The position numbers and the translations under genes are program-made. Of a stretch of 64,000 bases of DNA, positions 52,993-61,381 are shown in pieces. Under the pieces are notes generated by a model. That model was not told the origin of the DNA and made no database searches. It saw only the letters and a program-made list of their open reading frames with translations. Origin of the DNA: Tropicimonas sp. IMCC34011 (lineage in GTDB: Bacteria; Pseudomonadota; Alphaproteobacteria; Rhodobacterales; Rhodobacteraceae); contig NZ_QMEJ01000004.1 of NCBI RefSeq assembly GCF_003390865.1, positions 372,001 to 436,000 on the forward strand, written 5' to 3'. Every line of letters starts with the position of its first letter. Position 1 is the stretch's first letter.

Positions 52993-53982
52993 ATGACCCG
53001 ACCTCGCATTATACTTGTCCTGCTCGTCTCCCTCTTCGCGACCGCGGCGGCCGCGCAAGACCCGCTGGAGCTTCCGCCCATGTCCCGCATGGTCGCCAAC
53101 ACGGGGGAGCCGCTTGGAAGCTACGAGGTCCCGATTTCCCAATGGCGTTCCGGCGCAATGGACACGCTGCGCGCCGAAGGGGCGGTGTCCCGGAAGGTCT
53201 GGCAGGTGGATGCCCCCGGGCGCACCACGATGGCGCTCATGGCCCCCCTCGTCAGCCAGCTTGAGGATGGCGGCTGGGACGTTCTTTTCCGCTGCGAGGC
53301 GAGGGCCTGTGGCGGCTTCGACTTCCGTTATGCGACCGAGGTGGCGCCGGAGCCGGACATGCATGTCGACCTCGGAGACTACCGGTTCCTCGCGGCAAGG
53401 AGGGGTGAGGCGCAGTACATGACCCTTCTGGTGAGCCGATCCGCCGGGCGCGGGTTCATCCAGATGACCACGGTCGCGCCCGAGGGAGAAAGCACGCCCC
53501 GGACGGTCGCATCCACGAAGTCCCCCCTGCCTTCCGGACCGGCTCCGGGCGCCGCCTCAGGCGCCGGAAACATGGTTCTCGCGGCGCCCCCCGCCGGAAC
53601 CGAGGAAGACGTCGCCGCGTCCCTTGCCGGCGCGGGGCGTGCAGTTCTGGACGGTCTGACATTCGCAACGGGCTCGGCGGAACTCGGAGCCGGCGGGGAG
53701 GAGGCTCTGGACGCGCTCGCCACGTGGATGTCGGCCAATCCCGGCCGCGGGATCGTTCTCGTGGGCCATACCGATGCCGTAGGCGGGCTTTCGGGGAACG
53801 TCTCGCTGTCCGCTCGACGTGCCGAGGCGGTGCGCCAGCGCCTGATAGGCGGCTTCGGGATCGCCGCAAACCGGCTCAGGGCGGAGGGCGTCGGCTACCT
53901 TTCCCCGCTCACGAGCAACGACAGCGAAGCGGGGCGCCAGCTCAACAGGCGCGTGGAAGCCGTCGCGGAGGCCAGTGGCTGA
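52993..53982 (+). CDS. OmpA-family protein with DUF4892-like N-terminal domain
   Basis: 329 residues with a signal peptide (about 1-22, AAAA before QDP). The N-terminal domain (GSYEVPISQW, DVLFRCEARACGGFDFRY, QYMTLLVSRSAG) resembles DUF4892. After a Pro/Ala/Gly linker the C-terminal 100 residues are the OmpA peptidoglycan-binding domain: LTFATGSAEL, VLVGHTDAVGG, LSARRAEAVRQRL and LNRRVE. It should be periplasmic or lipid-anchored, linked to the wall. The ATG at 52993 gives the signal sequence; earlier codons give a basic segment with no signal. Confidence 0.85.
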   Translation: MTRPRIILVLLVSLFATAAAAQDPLELPPMSRMVANTGEPLGSYEVPISQWRSGAMDTLRAEGAVSRKVWQVDAPGRTTMALMAPLVSQLEDGGWDVLFRCEARACGGFDFRYATEVAPEPDMHVDLGDYRFLAARRGEAQYMTLLVSRSAGRGFIQMTTVAPEGESTPRTVASTKSPLPSGPAPGAASGAGNMVLAAPPAGTEEDVAASLAGAGRAVLDGLTFATGSAELGAGGEEALDALATWMSANPGRGIVLVGHTDAVGGLSGNVSLSARRAEAVRQRLIGGFGIAANRLRAEGVGYLSPLTSNDSEAGRQLNRRVEAVAEASG

Positions 53983-54153
53983 AGGGGGCGAACCGAACGA
54001 GCTTCACCGGGAGAGATCGAAAAACACGGCGCAGGTTGCCCATGACGGGTCGGGGCTCTGCAAGCCGCGCGCCCGGAGGCGTCATGCTTCTGACCGGTTG
54101 TGCGGCCGGACCAATGGACGTCTCGCGATCCGGGCTGCGGCAGCCGCCTCCGC

Positions 54154-55056
54154 CTACCAGTCTTCATCCTTCCCTGCGAAGCTCTCGACGAGGAAGTCAA
54201 TGAATGCCCGGACCTTGGGCTGGGTGAAGCGACCGGGCGGATAGGCGGCATGGATGCCGAGTGTCTCCTGCGGCAGATCGGGCATGGCATCCTCGACCGC
54301 CCCCTCCCGCATCGCATCGGCGTAGAGGAAGCTCGGCAGGTAGGCGATCCCGAGGCCGGAGATCGCGGCGTTCAGAAGCGACTGCCCGTCGTTGACGGTC
54401 AGCCAGCCGGCGGTCCGGATCTGGCGCTTCTCCCCGGACGGCGCGGTCAGCGTCCACATGTTGCCCGACGAATCGTTCGAGTAGTGCAAAAGCTTGTGCT
54501 CGTTCAGATCGTCGATCCGGTCCGGCCTGCCGAAGCTCTCCAGGTAGCTCGGCGCGGCCACCATGCGCATCGTCGTTTCGGCAACCTTCTGGACGCGCAA
54601 TGCGCTGTCCTCCGTCTCGCCGATGCGCACGGCCATATCGAAACCTTCGGACACCAGTTCCACGTAGCGGTTGGTCAGAACCATGTTCACGGTGATGTCG
54701 GGATAGGCGCGCAGGAAGGACCCGAGGATCGGCGACAGGTGATTGACGCCAAAATCGGTCGCCACGGAGATCCGCAGAAGCCCGGAGGGGGCCGAGTGCA
54801 TCGCGGTCACGATACTGTCCGCCTCCCCTGCGTCGTTCAGGACCCGCCGCGCGCGGTCGTAGTAGAGAAGCCCGATCTCGGTGGGGCTTACCCGGCGGGT
54901 TGTCCGATTGAGCAAACGCGCGCCGAGCCGCGTCTCCAGCGAGGAGACGTGCTTCGACACGGCAGACTTGCTGATCCCCATCTTCTTGGCCGCATCGGTG
55001 AAGCCGCCCTGGTCCACGACCGTGGCAAAGGCTTCCATCTCGGTCAGGCGGTCCAT
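54154..55056 (-). CDS. LysR-family transcriptional regulator
   Basis: 300 residues. The N-terminal helix-turn-helix is MDRLTEMEAFATVVDQGGFTDAAKKMGISKSAVSKHVSSLE in outline, with RLLNRTTRRVSPTEIG following; the substrate domain shows GLLRISVATDFGVNHLSP. This is the CrgA-like group in which targets are often adjacent. Its divergent neighbour is pgsA, 166 bp away, but a housekeeping gene is an unlikely target, so its regulon is unclear. Confidence 0.9.
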   Translation of the reverse strand: MDRLTEMEAFATVVDQGGFTDAAKKMGISKSAVSKHVSSLETRLGARLLNRTTRRVSPTEIGLLYYDRARRVLNDAGEADSIVTAMHSAPSGLLRISVATDFGVNHLSPILGSFLRAYPDITVNMVLTNRYVELVSEGFDMAVRIGETEDSALRVQKVAETTMRMVAAPSYLESFGRPDRIDDLNEHKLLHYSNDSSGNMWTLTAPSGEKRQIRTAGWLTVNDGQSLLNAAISGLGIAYLPSFLYADAMREGAVEDAMPDLPQETLGIHAAYPPGRFTQPKVRAFIDFLVESFAGKDEDW

Positions 55057-55222
55057 GCCAAGTGCTCCCCTCGCACGTCTGTTGCTTCCCTGATCGCGGC
55101 CAATTCCGGCGCGACTGCGGCAGTCGGCGGACAATATCGGGGAAACGCTATCTCCTGTATCCATGAAGGAAACGGCAGGCGGTCGCTTTTACTACTGGCG
55201 TTCGGGCGCTAGCTTGCAGGGC

Positions 55223-55834
55223 ATGAAATGGACGATCCCCAATATCCTCACGACCCTGCGCTTGCTCGCGGCGCCCGGCGTGCCGGTCATGTTCCTGTTC
55301 TTTTACCGTCCGTGGGCGGATTGGCTGGCGCTGACCCTCTTCATCGGCGCGTCTCTGACGGACTGGCTGGACGGGTACCTTGCGCGCAAGTGGGGCCAGG
55401 TGTCCCGCTACGGCGCGATGCTGGATCCGATCGCGGACAAGGCGATGGTCATCATCGCGATCGTCGTCATCACGGGATATTCGGGAATGAATCCGTGGCT
55501 CATCCTGCCGGTGACGGTGATTCTCTTCCGCGAGGTCTTCGTCAGCGGCCTCAGGGAGTTCCTCGGCTCGAAGTCCGGGACGCTGAAGGTGACGGGCCTC
55601 GCGAAGTGGAAGACGACCGCGCAGATGGTGGCCATCGGCGTGATCTTTCTCGGCACCGGCCTGACCTATTCCGAGCATGGCAGCCCGACGGTGGGCCTCG
55701 CACGGGTCGGCGACGGCGCCGCGGGCTGGGCGACTTTCGTCGGGATCGTGCTGATGTGGGTCGCTGCGGTCCTGACGGCCATCACCGGCTGGGACTATTT
55801 CAACAAGGCGCGGCCCTACCTCAGGGACGAGTAA
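55223..55834 (+). CDS. pgsA: CDP-diacylglycerol-glycerol-3-phosphate 3-phosphatidyltransferase
   Basis: 203 residues with four or more membrane helices. The CDP-alcohol phosphotransferase motif is complete: D-WLDG-YLAR-eight residues-G-AMLD-PIAD (residues about 47-71, sequence DWLDGYLARKWGQVSRYG followed by AMLDPIADK). It makes phosphatidylglycerolphosphate in the inner membrane. The ATG at 55223 is preferred over the one at 55163, which adds a polar segment. It is followed after 4 bp by moaD, the usual Rhodobacterales order. Confidence 0.92.
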   Translation: MKWTIPNILTTLRLLAAPGVPVMFLFFYRPWADWLALTLFIGASLTDWLDGYLARKWGQVSRYGAMLDPIADKAMVIIAIVVITGYSGMNPWLILPVTVILFREVFVSGLREFLGSKSGTLKVTGLAKWKTTAQMVAIGVIFLGTGLTYSEHGSPTVGLARVGDGAAGWATFVGIVLMWVAAVLTAITGWDYFNKARPYLRDE

Positions 55835-55838
55835 CGCA

Positions 55839-56090
55839 ATGGCCCTCGATGTTCTGTATTTCGCATGGGTCCGTGAGCGAATTGGGCTTCCGAAGGAGCG
55901 CATCGAGACCGGCGCGGGCGATGTTCGTGGCCTGATCGAGCAGCTCGTGGCAAGGGAGGAACGGTACGCCGCCGCCTTTGCAGACCTCTCCGCCATCCGC
56001 GTGGCCGTGGACCAGGAACTCTCGGAGCTGGATTCGCCCATCGCCGGCGCACGGGAAGTGGCGTTCTTCCCACCGATGACCGGGGGCTGA
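55839..56090 (+). CDS. moaD: Molybdopterin synthase sulfur-carrier subunit
   Basis: 83 residues with the ubiquitin-like fold and the essential C-terminal Gly-Gly (MTGG). The N-terminal strand LDVLYFAWVRERIG and the end FFPPMTGG are typical. The terminal glycine carries the thiocarboxylate used to make molybdopterin with MoaE, whose gene begins 6 bp later. A cofactor user may be found elsewhere in the genome. Confidence 0.92.
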   Translation: MALDVLYFAWVRERIGLPKERIETGAGDVRGLIEQLVAREERYAAAFADLSAIRVAVDQELSELDSPIAGAREVAFFPPMTGG

Positions 56091-56096
56091 CGCCAA

Positions 56097-56537
56097 GTGG
56101 CCGAGATCCGTGTCCAGAAGGCTCCGTTTGCCTACGGACAGGAAGCGGACCTTTTCGCCGAAGGCGCGGACGGGGCCGGCGCCATCGTCACCTTCGCCGG
56201 CATCGTTCGGCCGGATGGGGGCTTGAGCGCGATGGAGATCGAGCATTACCCCGGCATGACGGAACGCGCGCTCAGCGCGATTGCGGAGGAGGCGGAGACG
56301 CGCTGGCAGCTGTCAGGCGCCCTCGTCATTCACCGCTTCGGCCGACTGGCGCCCGGAGAGAAGATCATGATGGTCGCCACCGCCGCCGCCCACCGGAGGG
56401 CCGCGTTCGAAGCGGCGGACTTCCTCATGGATTATCTCAAGTCCCGCGCCCCCTTCTGGAAAAAGGAGCTGAGGCAGGAGGGGGCGGACTGGGTCGAGGC
56501 GAAGGCGTCAGACGAGGACGCTCTCTCGCGCTGGTAG
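56097..56537 (+). CDS. moaE: Molybdopterin synthase catalytic subunit
   Basis: 146 residues, starting at a GTG (56097). Core elements are GAIVTFAGIVR, LEIEHYPGMTERAL-like segment (here MEIEHYPGMTE), HRFGRLAPGEKIMMVATAAAHR and the catalytic Lys region LKSRAPFWKKE. With MoaD it converts precursor Z to molybdopterin in the cytoplasm. It ends five bases before the end of the convergent small coiled-coil gene. Confidence 0.92.
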   Translation: MAEIRVQKAPFAYGQEADLFAEGADGAGAIVTFAGIVRPDGGLSAMEIEHYPGMTERALSAIAEEAETRWQLSGALVIHRFGRLAPGEKIMMVATAAAHRRAAFEAADFLMDYLKSRAPFWKKELRQEGADWVEAKASDEDALSRW

Positions 56538-56541
56538 CCCG

Positions 56542-56868
56542 TCAGCTCGCGCGCTGGCGGTCGATGTAATCGCGCAGTTCTTCGATCTCGCCCCGCGCCT
56601 CGCGCAGACCTTCCATCGCGGCGCGAAGCTCGGCATCCGACTGTGCAAGCTGACCGCTGAGTTCGGCTTCGCGCTGCTGCATGTAGGTGATGGCCTGGTC
56701 GCGGGTTTCCTCCGCCTCGTGGAGTTCCTGCGCCATCTTGTCGAGCTCGCCCATGTCCGACTGCGTGACGCGCGTGAGCCGGTGCACGAGCCACGACGCG
56801 AACCACCCCAGGATAAAGGCGATGAACAGGACCACTGCCGTGGTCGCGATGAATTCCGTCCTGTTCAC
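56542..56868 (-). CDS. Small membrane-anchored coiled-coil protein
   Basis: 108 residues. A membrane helix at about 9-28 (TAVVLFIAFILGWFASWL) is followed by a charged coiled coil to the end, rich in Glu, Arg, Gln and Ala. Its ATG at 56868 overlaps the stop of the large OmpA-family gene (ATGA), so both are made together. No family was recognised; it could stabilise or position the OmpA protein, or be a division- or envelope-related scaffold. Confidence 0.7.
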   Translation of the reverse strand: MNRTEFIATTAVVLFIAFILGWFASWLVHRLTRVTQSDMGELDKMAQELHEAEETRDQAITYMQQREAELSGQLAQSDAELRAAMEGLREARGEIEELRDYIDRQRAS

Positions 56869-58811
56869 TCGGTCTCTCCGGTTTCTTCCGCGGCATCGCC
56901 GCTTTCGCTTTCGCTGTCCGTCTCGGCATCCGCGTCGTCATCCGCCGGGCCGTCGTCGGCCTCCGCGTCACCGTCGGCTTCCTCGCCGGACGCTTCGCCC
57001 GCCATGCGGAACTCGATGCGGCGGTTGGCCTCCCGGCCCTCGGCGGTGTCATTATCGGCAATCGGCTGGGTTTCGCCATAGCCGGTGGAGGTGAGCATCG
57101 ACGTCATGACCCGGCGGGAGATCAGCGCCTCACGCACCGAATCGGCGCGCGCCTGCGACAGATCGAGGTTCATCGTCTCGCGGCCCTGGCTGTCCGTATG
57201 GCCGGCGATCTCGATCTGGATCTCCACCTTGGAGCAGGCGCGCAAGGTCTCGGCGATCTGATCGAGCACCCGCACGGATGTGCCGGACACGTCGGTCGAA
57301 CCCGGCTCGAAGGCGATCTTTTCCAACTCCTGCGCGGCCTGCACGCGGGCCAGGCATTCCTGCGGCGTCGGCAGCGCGGCGAGCGGATCGAGCGCCTCGC
57401 GGTAGGTCACGTCTATCTCGAAGCTCTGCCCCTCGCCCAGCTTTTCGGCAAGGAGGCGCGTGATCTCGGCGCGCGCATCCGGATTGCCGGTATTGCCGGT
57501 CAGCTGGACCGTTTCCGGGCGAACGACGAGCGAACCGTCGGCCAGTTCGTCGAGCGCCTGCAGACCGGCAAGGACGCGGATCGGCCATTCCTCGGGGAGG
57601 GTGTCGTCGAGCCGGGCGGCGAGGACGACCTCGTCCATCCCGAAGCGGGCATGGGCGAAGCTCTCGACCGTGGTGCGCACGACCTCGTTCGGCAAACGTC
57701 CGGCAAGGTCGACGGCGCCGTCCCGCTGGCGGGTGGCCGTGAACTCGACCGGGCCATCGTCCTCGGTCTTGATCTCGGGGCGCGGCAGGACGGGTTCGAC
57801 GGAGAAGACATTCGGCAGGTTGTTCTCGAGTTCGCCCACGGACCGGTCGAACATGGACTGGGACGTCGTTTCCGTGCCGACGAAGGTCACGTCGGCATCC
57901 GAGAAGGTGACGGACCCGCCGCCGATATTCGCCACCGCCTCGATTCCCTGGACGACCGCATCGGCCCATTCCGGCGTCGGCACCCCGAGGCCGAGGGTGC
58001 ACTGCACCTCCCCTTCGAGCCCGGCACGGGCGGCGGCTTCGAGAATGCGCGCGCGGGCCTCCTCGGTATCGGCGGAGCAGGCATCGAAGCGGGCGCCGCC
58101 GCGCTGGTCGATCAGGAAGCGCAGGGTAAACGGCGTGATCACGGGGCGCGGGGCGCTGATGTCGAGAACGACCTCCACCCCCTCCGGCGCAAGGCGGTTC
58201 AGCTCGTTCTCTAGGCGCCGCTTCTCAGCCCCGCTGGAACTGATCGCGGTGGCCGACACGCGGTTCGCGGAAATCGAGATCTTGGAGCGCGGCAGTCGCT
58301 CCAGGGCATCGAGGCCGAAGGACGAGGCGAGGAGCCACCCGTCGGGCACGGGATGGTCGGCGGTTTCCAGAAGGTCCACCACCTCGGCGCCGCCCGCGAG
58401 GGAGGCGACTTCCTGCGAGAGTGCTTCGCGGTCCAGGGAGGCCGGCACGAGGCCGATCATCGAGACCCCTTCGTCGTTTCGCAGGATCTCGATGGAGAAG
58501 CGCGGCGCTTCGATGGGCGCGCTCGCGGCGACGGACATGCCATCGATCACGCGGGAAGCATCGATCATCCGGCTTGCGACGGTCAGGGCGTTGAAGCGGT
58601 CGGCTTCCGTGGGGGCCGTTCCGCTCAGCTGCACCTGAAGACCATCGGTGCTCACCTCGGCCCAGTCGTGGCCCGACTCGGTCAATGCTTCGGCCACCAT
58701 GTCGCCCGAACGCGACTCGATCACTCCCGCCGCCAGGACCGCCGACACCCAGGACAATGCTCCGGCGAGGAGAAAGGCGGCGGCAATCAGCACAAGGGAG
58801 CGGAATCGCAT
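56865..58811 (-). CDS. Large OmpA-family protein with BON-like repeats
   Basis: 648 residues. A membrane helix or signal anchor is at about 5-30. The long middle has several alpha/beta repeats reminiscent of BON domains (LQVQLSGTAPTEADRFNAL is one; FTLRFLIDQRGGARFDACSADTEEARA is another region). The C-terminal OmpA domain is at about 500-610: IAFEPGSTDVSG, IEIAGHTDSQGRETMNLDLSQARADSVR in outline, and NRRIEFRM. The tail is a very acidic low-complexity run of Glu, Asp, Ser and Ala. The ATG at 58811 gives the hydrophobic N-terminus. Likely anchored in the inner membrane and binding peptidoglycan. Confidence 0.82.
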   Translation of the reverse strand: MRFRSLVLIAAAFLLAGALSWVSAVLAAGVIESRSGDMVAEALTESGHDWAEVSTDGLQVQLSGTAPTEADRFNALTVASRMIDASRVIDGMSVAASAPIEAPRFSIEILRNDEGVSMIGLVPASLDREALSQEVASLAGGAEVVDLLETADHPVPDGWLLASSFGLDALERLPRSKISISANRVSATAISSSGAEKRRLENELNRLAPEGVEVVLDISAPRPVITPFTLRFLIDQRGGARFDACSADTEEARARILEAAARAGLEGEVQCTLGLGVPTPEWADAVVQGIEAVANIGGGSVTFSDADVTFVGTETTSQSMFDRSVGELENNLPNVFSVEPVLPRPEIKTEDDGPVEFTATRQRDGAVDLAGRLPNEVVRTTVESFAHARFGMDEVVLAARLDDTLPEEWPIRVLAGLQALDELADGSLVVRPETVQLTGNTGNPDARAEITRLLAEKLGEGQSFEIDVTYREALDPLAALPTPQECLARVQAAQELEKIAFEPGSTDVSGTSVRVLDQIAETLRACSKVEIQIEIAGHTDSQGRETMNLDLSQARADSVREALISRRVMTSMLTSTGYGETQPIADNDTAEGREANRRIEFRMAGEASGEEADGDAEADDGPADDDADAETDSESESGDAAEETGETE

Positions 58812-58931
58812 GGGGCTCTCGGACGTTGTGTCGGACTGACGCTGTTTAGGTCCCGCGGCCTCCATGAGCAACGAAACCCGCTGTCGCATGTGCTCTCGGT
58901 TGCTCACACAAGCGAGATGCTGCCGGAATCG

Positions 58932-59918
58932 CTAGCGGACGAGGACCGCCAGGATCAAGGCTGCGACCGGGATCAGGCCGGCATTCCGGTTCGATCGGAA
59001 GAGCATCAGGCATGTATCCCCGTCCTCGGGGCGGAAGCGCATGAGCTGCCACGCCATGTGCCACCCCATGCCCCAGGCGCCCCCGAGCGCAAGCACGATC
59101 GCCAGCGGGGAGGCGTCCGGCAGGGCGGCAAGGATCACCGCGGCGGACATGAGGACCACGGCCAGCGCGGCGAAGCCCCGGAGCCAGACCGGGCTGCGAT
59201 CCCCGAAAAGCCGCGCGGTCGACTTCACTCCGATCAGCGCATCGTCCTCGGCATCCTGATGCGCATAGATCGTGTCGTAGAACAGCGTCCATGAGATGCC
59301 GGCGAGGTAGAGCAGCACGGGCGGCAGGGACAGGCTGCCGGTATGCGCCGCCCATGTCAGCAGCGCGCCCCAGTTGAACGCGAGGCCGAGGAACACCTGC
59401 GGCCACCACGTGAAGCGCTTGGCGAATGGATAGATCGCCACGAGAGCAAGGGAGAGAACGCCGAGGAGAATCGCGAGCGGCCCGAGCGTCAGCAAGATCA
59501 GGAGCCCGGCCAGCGCCTGAGCCACCATGAAGACGACGGCCTGTTTCACGCTGACCTGCCCCGAGGGGATAGGACGGGATCGGGTGCGGGCCACGCTGCC
59601 GTCGATATGCCGGTCAGTGATGTCGTTCCAGGTGCAGCCCGCGCCTCGCATCAGCACGGCGCCGAGGAAGGTGCCGCCGATGAGCCACAGATCGAACGGG
59701 CGGAACCCGGTGGCGAGTGCCGCCGTCAGCGTCCCCCACCAGCACGGAAGGAGAAGGAGCCACCAGCCGATCGGCCGGTCGACCCGCGCCATGCGCAGGT
59801 AGGGCCTCCAGGCCGCCGGGGCGCGGGTGTTGACCCAGTGGCCCTTGAGGCTGTCCGCCACATGTCCGGCGGTCTCTGGCGTCTCGGCGGTCTCTGGCGT
59901 CTCGGCGGTGTCGGTCAT
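58932..59918 (-). CDS. ubiA: 4-hydroxybenzoate polyprenyltransferase
   Basis: 328 residues with about nine membrane helices. Both Asp-rich prenyl-diphosphate motifs are present: NDITDRHID followed by SVARTRSRP, and YDTIYAHQDAEDD. The enzyme attaches the polyprenyl tail to 4-hydroxybenzoate in ubiquinone synthesis. The ATG at 59918 gives a short polar lead with a small repeat (AETPETAETPETAG) from an 18-bp tandem duplication. It is divergent from rsmE with only 48 bp between the starts. Confidence 0.92.
   Translation of the reverse strand: MTDTAETPETAETPETAGHVADSLKGHWVNTRAPAAWRPYLRMARVDRPIGWWLLLLPCWWGTLTAALATGFRPFDLWLIGGTFLGAVLMRGAGCTWNDITDRHIDGSVARTRSRPIPSGQVSVKQAVVFMVAQALAGLLILLTLGPLAILLGVLSLALVAIYPFAKRFTWWPQVFLGLAFNWGALLTWAAHTGSLSLPPVLLYLAGISWTLFYDTIYAHQDAEDDALIGVKSTARLFGDRSPVWLRGFAALAVVLMSAAVILAALPDASPLAIVLALGGAWGMGWHMAWQLMRFRPEDGDTCLMLFRSNRNAGLIPVAALILAVLVR
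59864..59909. repeat. 18-bp tandem duplication inside ubiA
   Basis: The unit CTCGGCGGTCTCTGGCGT occurs twice in a row with a partial third copy, near the ubiA start. It encodes a repeated Ala-Glu-Thr-Pro-Glu-Thr stretch in the cytoplasmic N-terminus and likely varies in copy number by slippage. Confidence 0.6.
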
Positions 59919-59966
59919 AGGGTCCGTTCCGTCTTTCAAAGGGCCGCCACCGCGAAAGGGGACGGG

Positions 59967-60692
59967 ATGCCGAAGGTTCGCCTCTATCTAGACCGCCCGC
60001 TCGGGGCGGGACAAACCGTTCCCCTCGAAAAGCCGCAGGCGAACTACCTGTTCGCGGTGATGCGGATGAGCGCGGGGGCCGAGCTGCTCGTCTTCGACGG
60101 GCAGAGCGGGGAGTGGCTGGCGCGCGTCGCGGAGGCCAACAAGCGCGGCGGGTCGCTCCTGATCGAGACGCAGACGCGGCCTCTGAGGCGCCCGCCCGAT
60201 CTCTGGCTCCTGTTCGCGCCGATCAAGAAGGCGCGGACCGATTTCATCGTCGAGAAGGCGACCGAGATGGGCGCCGCCCGAATCGTCCCCGTCCTGACCG
60301 ACTTCACCGCCTCCGAGCGCGTGCGGACGGACCGGCTTCAGGCCCATGCCGTCGAGGCGGCGGAGCAGTGCGGCGGAACGTTCGTCCCCGAGGTGGCCGA
60401 GCCGGTGCGCCTGTCCGATCTGCTGGCGGACTGGCCGGCGGAGCGGCGCCTCATGTTCTGCGACGAGACCCTGGCGGAGGGCGGCAGCGGCGCATTGCCG
60501 GACGCGGAGCGCGGCGCTCCCTGGGCCATCGTGATCGGGCCGGAGGGCGGGTTCTCGGAGGCGGAGCGCGCGCGACTGGCCGGTTTGGGCAGCGCTTTCC
60601 CCGTTCGCCTCGGTCCCCGCATCCTGAGGGCCGACACCGCCGCCGTCGCCGCCCTGACCCTCTGGCAAAGCACGCTCGGGGACTGGGCATGA
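59967..60692 (+). CDS. rsmE: 16S rRNA m3U1498 methyltransferase
   Basis: 241 residues of the SPOUT/RsmE family. N-terminal PUA-like part with MPKVRLYLDRPL; then KKARTDFIVEKATEMGAARIVPVLTDFT, the IGPEGGFSEAE loop, and the knotted C-terminus with RLGPRILRADTAAVAAL. It methylates U1498 in the 30S subunit. The ATG at 59967 follows AAGGGGACGG. Next to the GshA-type ligase and a small membrane protein, as in many Rhodobacterales genomes. Confidence 0.93.
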   Translation: MPKVRLYLDRPLGAGQTVPLEKPQANYLFAVMRMSAGAELLVFDGQSGEWLARVAEANKRGGSLLIETQTRPLRRPPDLWLLFAPIKKARTDFIVEKATEMGAARIVPVLTDFTASERVRTDRLQAHAVEAAEQCGGTFVPEVAEPVRLSDLLADWPAERRLMFCDETLAEGGSGALPDAERGAPWAIVIGPEGGFSEAERARLAGLGSAFPVRLGPRILRADTAAVAALTLWQSTLGDWA

Positions 60693-60807
60693 CGCTCCTT
60701 TCCGAAGAGACCGGCCGGGGAGCCATCGCGGACATCCCCGCCCGTGCCGCGCCCGGCATCGTGCGGATCGGCATCGTCCGGCCCCTGATCTTGCTGAAGG
60801 GTGCCCC

Positions 60808-61344
60808 ATGCCCCGCCTGATCCGCCCCGACATCAAGAGGGCCCTCATCCGATACCGCGAGCTGATCGCCCTCGCGGGGGTCGCTCTCTTCGGCCTGTGG
60901 CTCGTCTGGCTCGGGGGATACATCCTTGCCCCGCTCGGCGTCGTCGCCATCGCCGCGGCGGGCGCCCTCGCCGTTGCGGCATGGCGGCGGCTGAGGTTCC
61001 GCCCGGAGGTCTCGGCACAGGGCGTGGTGGAGGTCGTGGAGGGCCGCGTCTCCTATTACGGGCCGAATGCGGGCGCATCCATCGACCTGTCGGACATCGC
61101 CGAGGTGCAGGCGCTGATGGTTCAGGGGATGCGGTGCTGGCGCATCAGGCAGACGGACGGACAGGCGCTCCTCGTTCCGCTCGGCGCGGCGGGGGCTGAA
61201 TCGCTCTACGATGCCCTCATCGCGCTGCCCGGCATGGATGCGCGGCGGCTCTCCCGGGTGCCGGACGAGCCGCTTGCCGAGCGCGTTGTGCTGTGGCGCA
61301 GGTCCGTCCATGCCTTGACGAACCGGATCGGGCGGGACACCTAG
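60808..61344 (+). CDS. Small membrane protein of unknown function (between rsmE and the glutamate-cysteine ligase)
   Basis: 178 residues with two adjacent membrane helices (about residues 20-36 and 39-59; LIALAGVALFGLWLVWLGGYILAP and VVAIAAAGALAVAAWRR) and a C-terminal soluble part of about 115 residues with GRVSYYGPNAGASIDLSDI. The shape resembles PH-like domain membrane proteins with a bPH-type hydrophilic tail, but I do not recognise the family. The ATG at 60808 has GAAGGG eight bases upstream. It ends 37 bp before the ligase start and is likely co-transcribed. Confidence 0.7.
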   Translation: MPRLIRPDIKRALIRYRELIALAGVALFGLWLVWLGGYILAPLGVVAIAAAGALAVAAWRRLRFRPEVSAQGVVEVVEGRVSYYGPNAGASIDLSDIAEVQALMVQGMRCWRIRQTDGQALLVPLGAAGAESLYDALIALPGMDARRLSRVPDEPLAERVVLWRRSVHALTNRIGRDT

Positions 61345-61381
61345 GACCTTAGCCATCGCGACGACCCGGGAGCTGCGCGTC

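Noticed and set aside
60689-60820. 43-codon frame overlapping the rsmE stop (ATGA)
   Set aside because: Overlap is suggestive, but the peptide has no recognisable feature, no ribosome-binding site of its own and runs into the start of the next gene.
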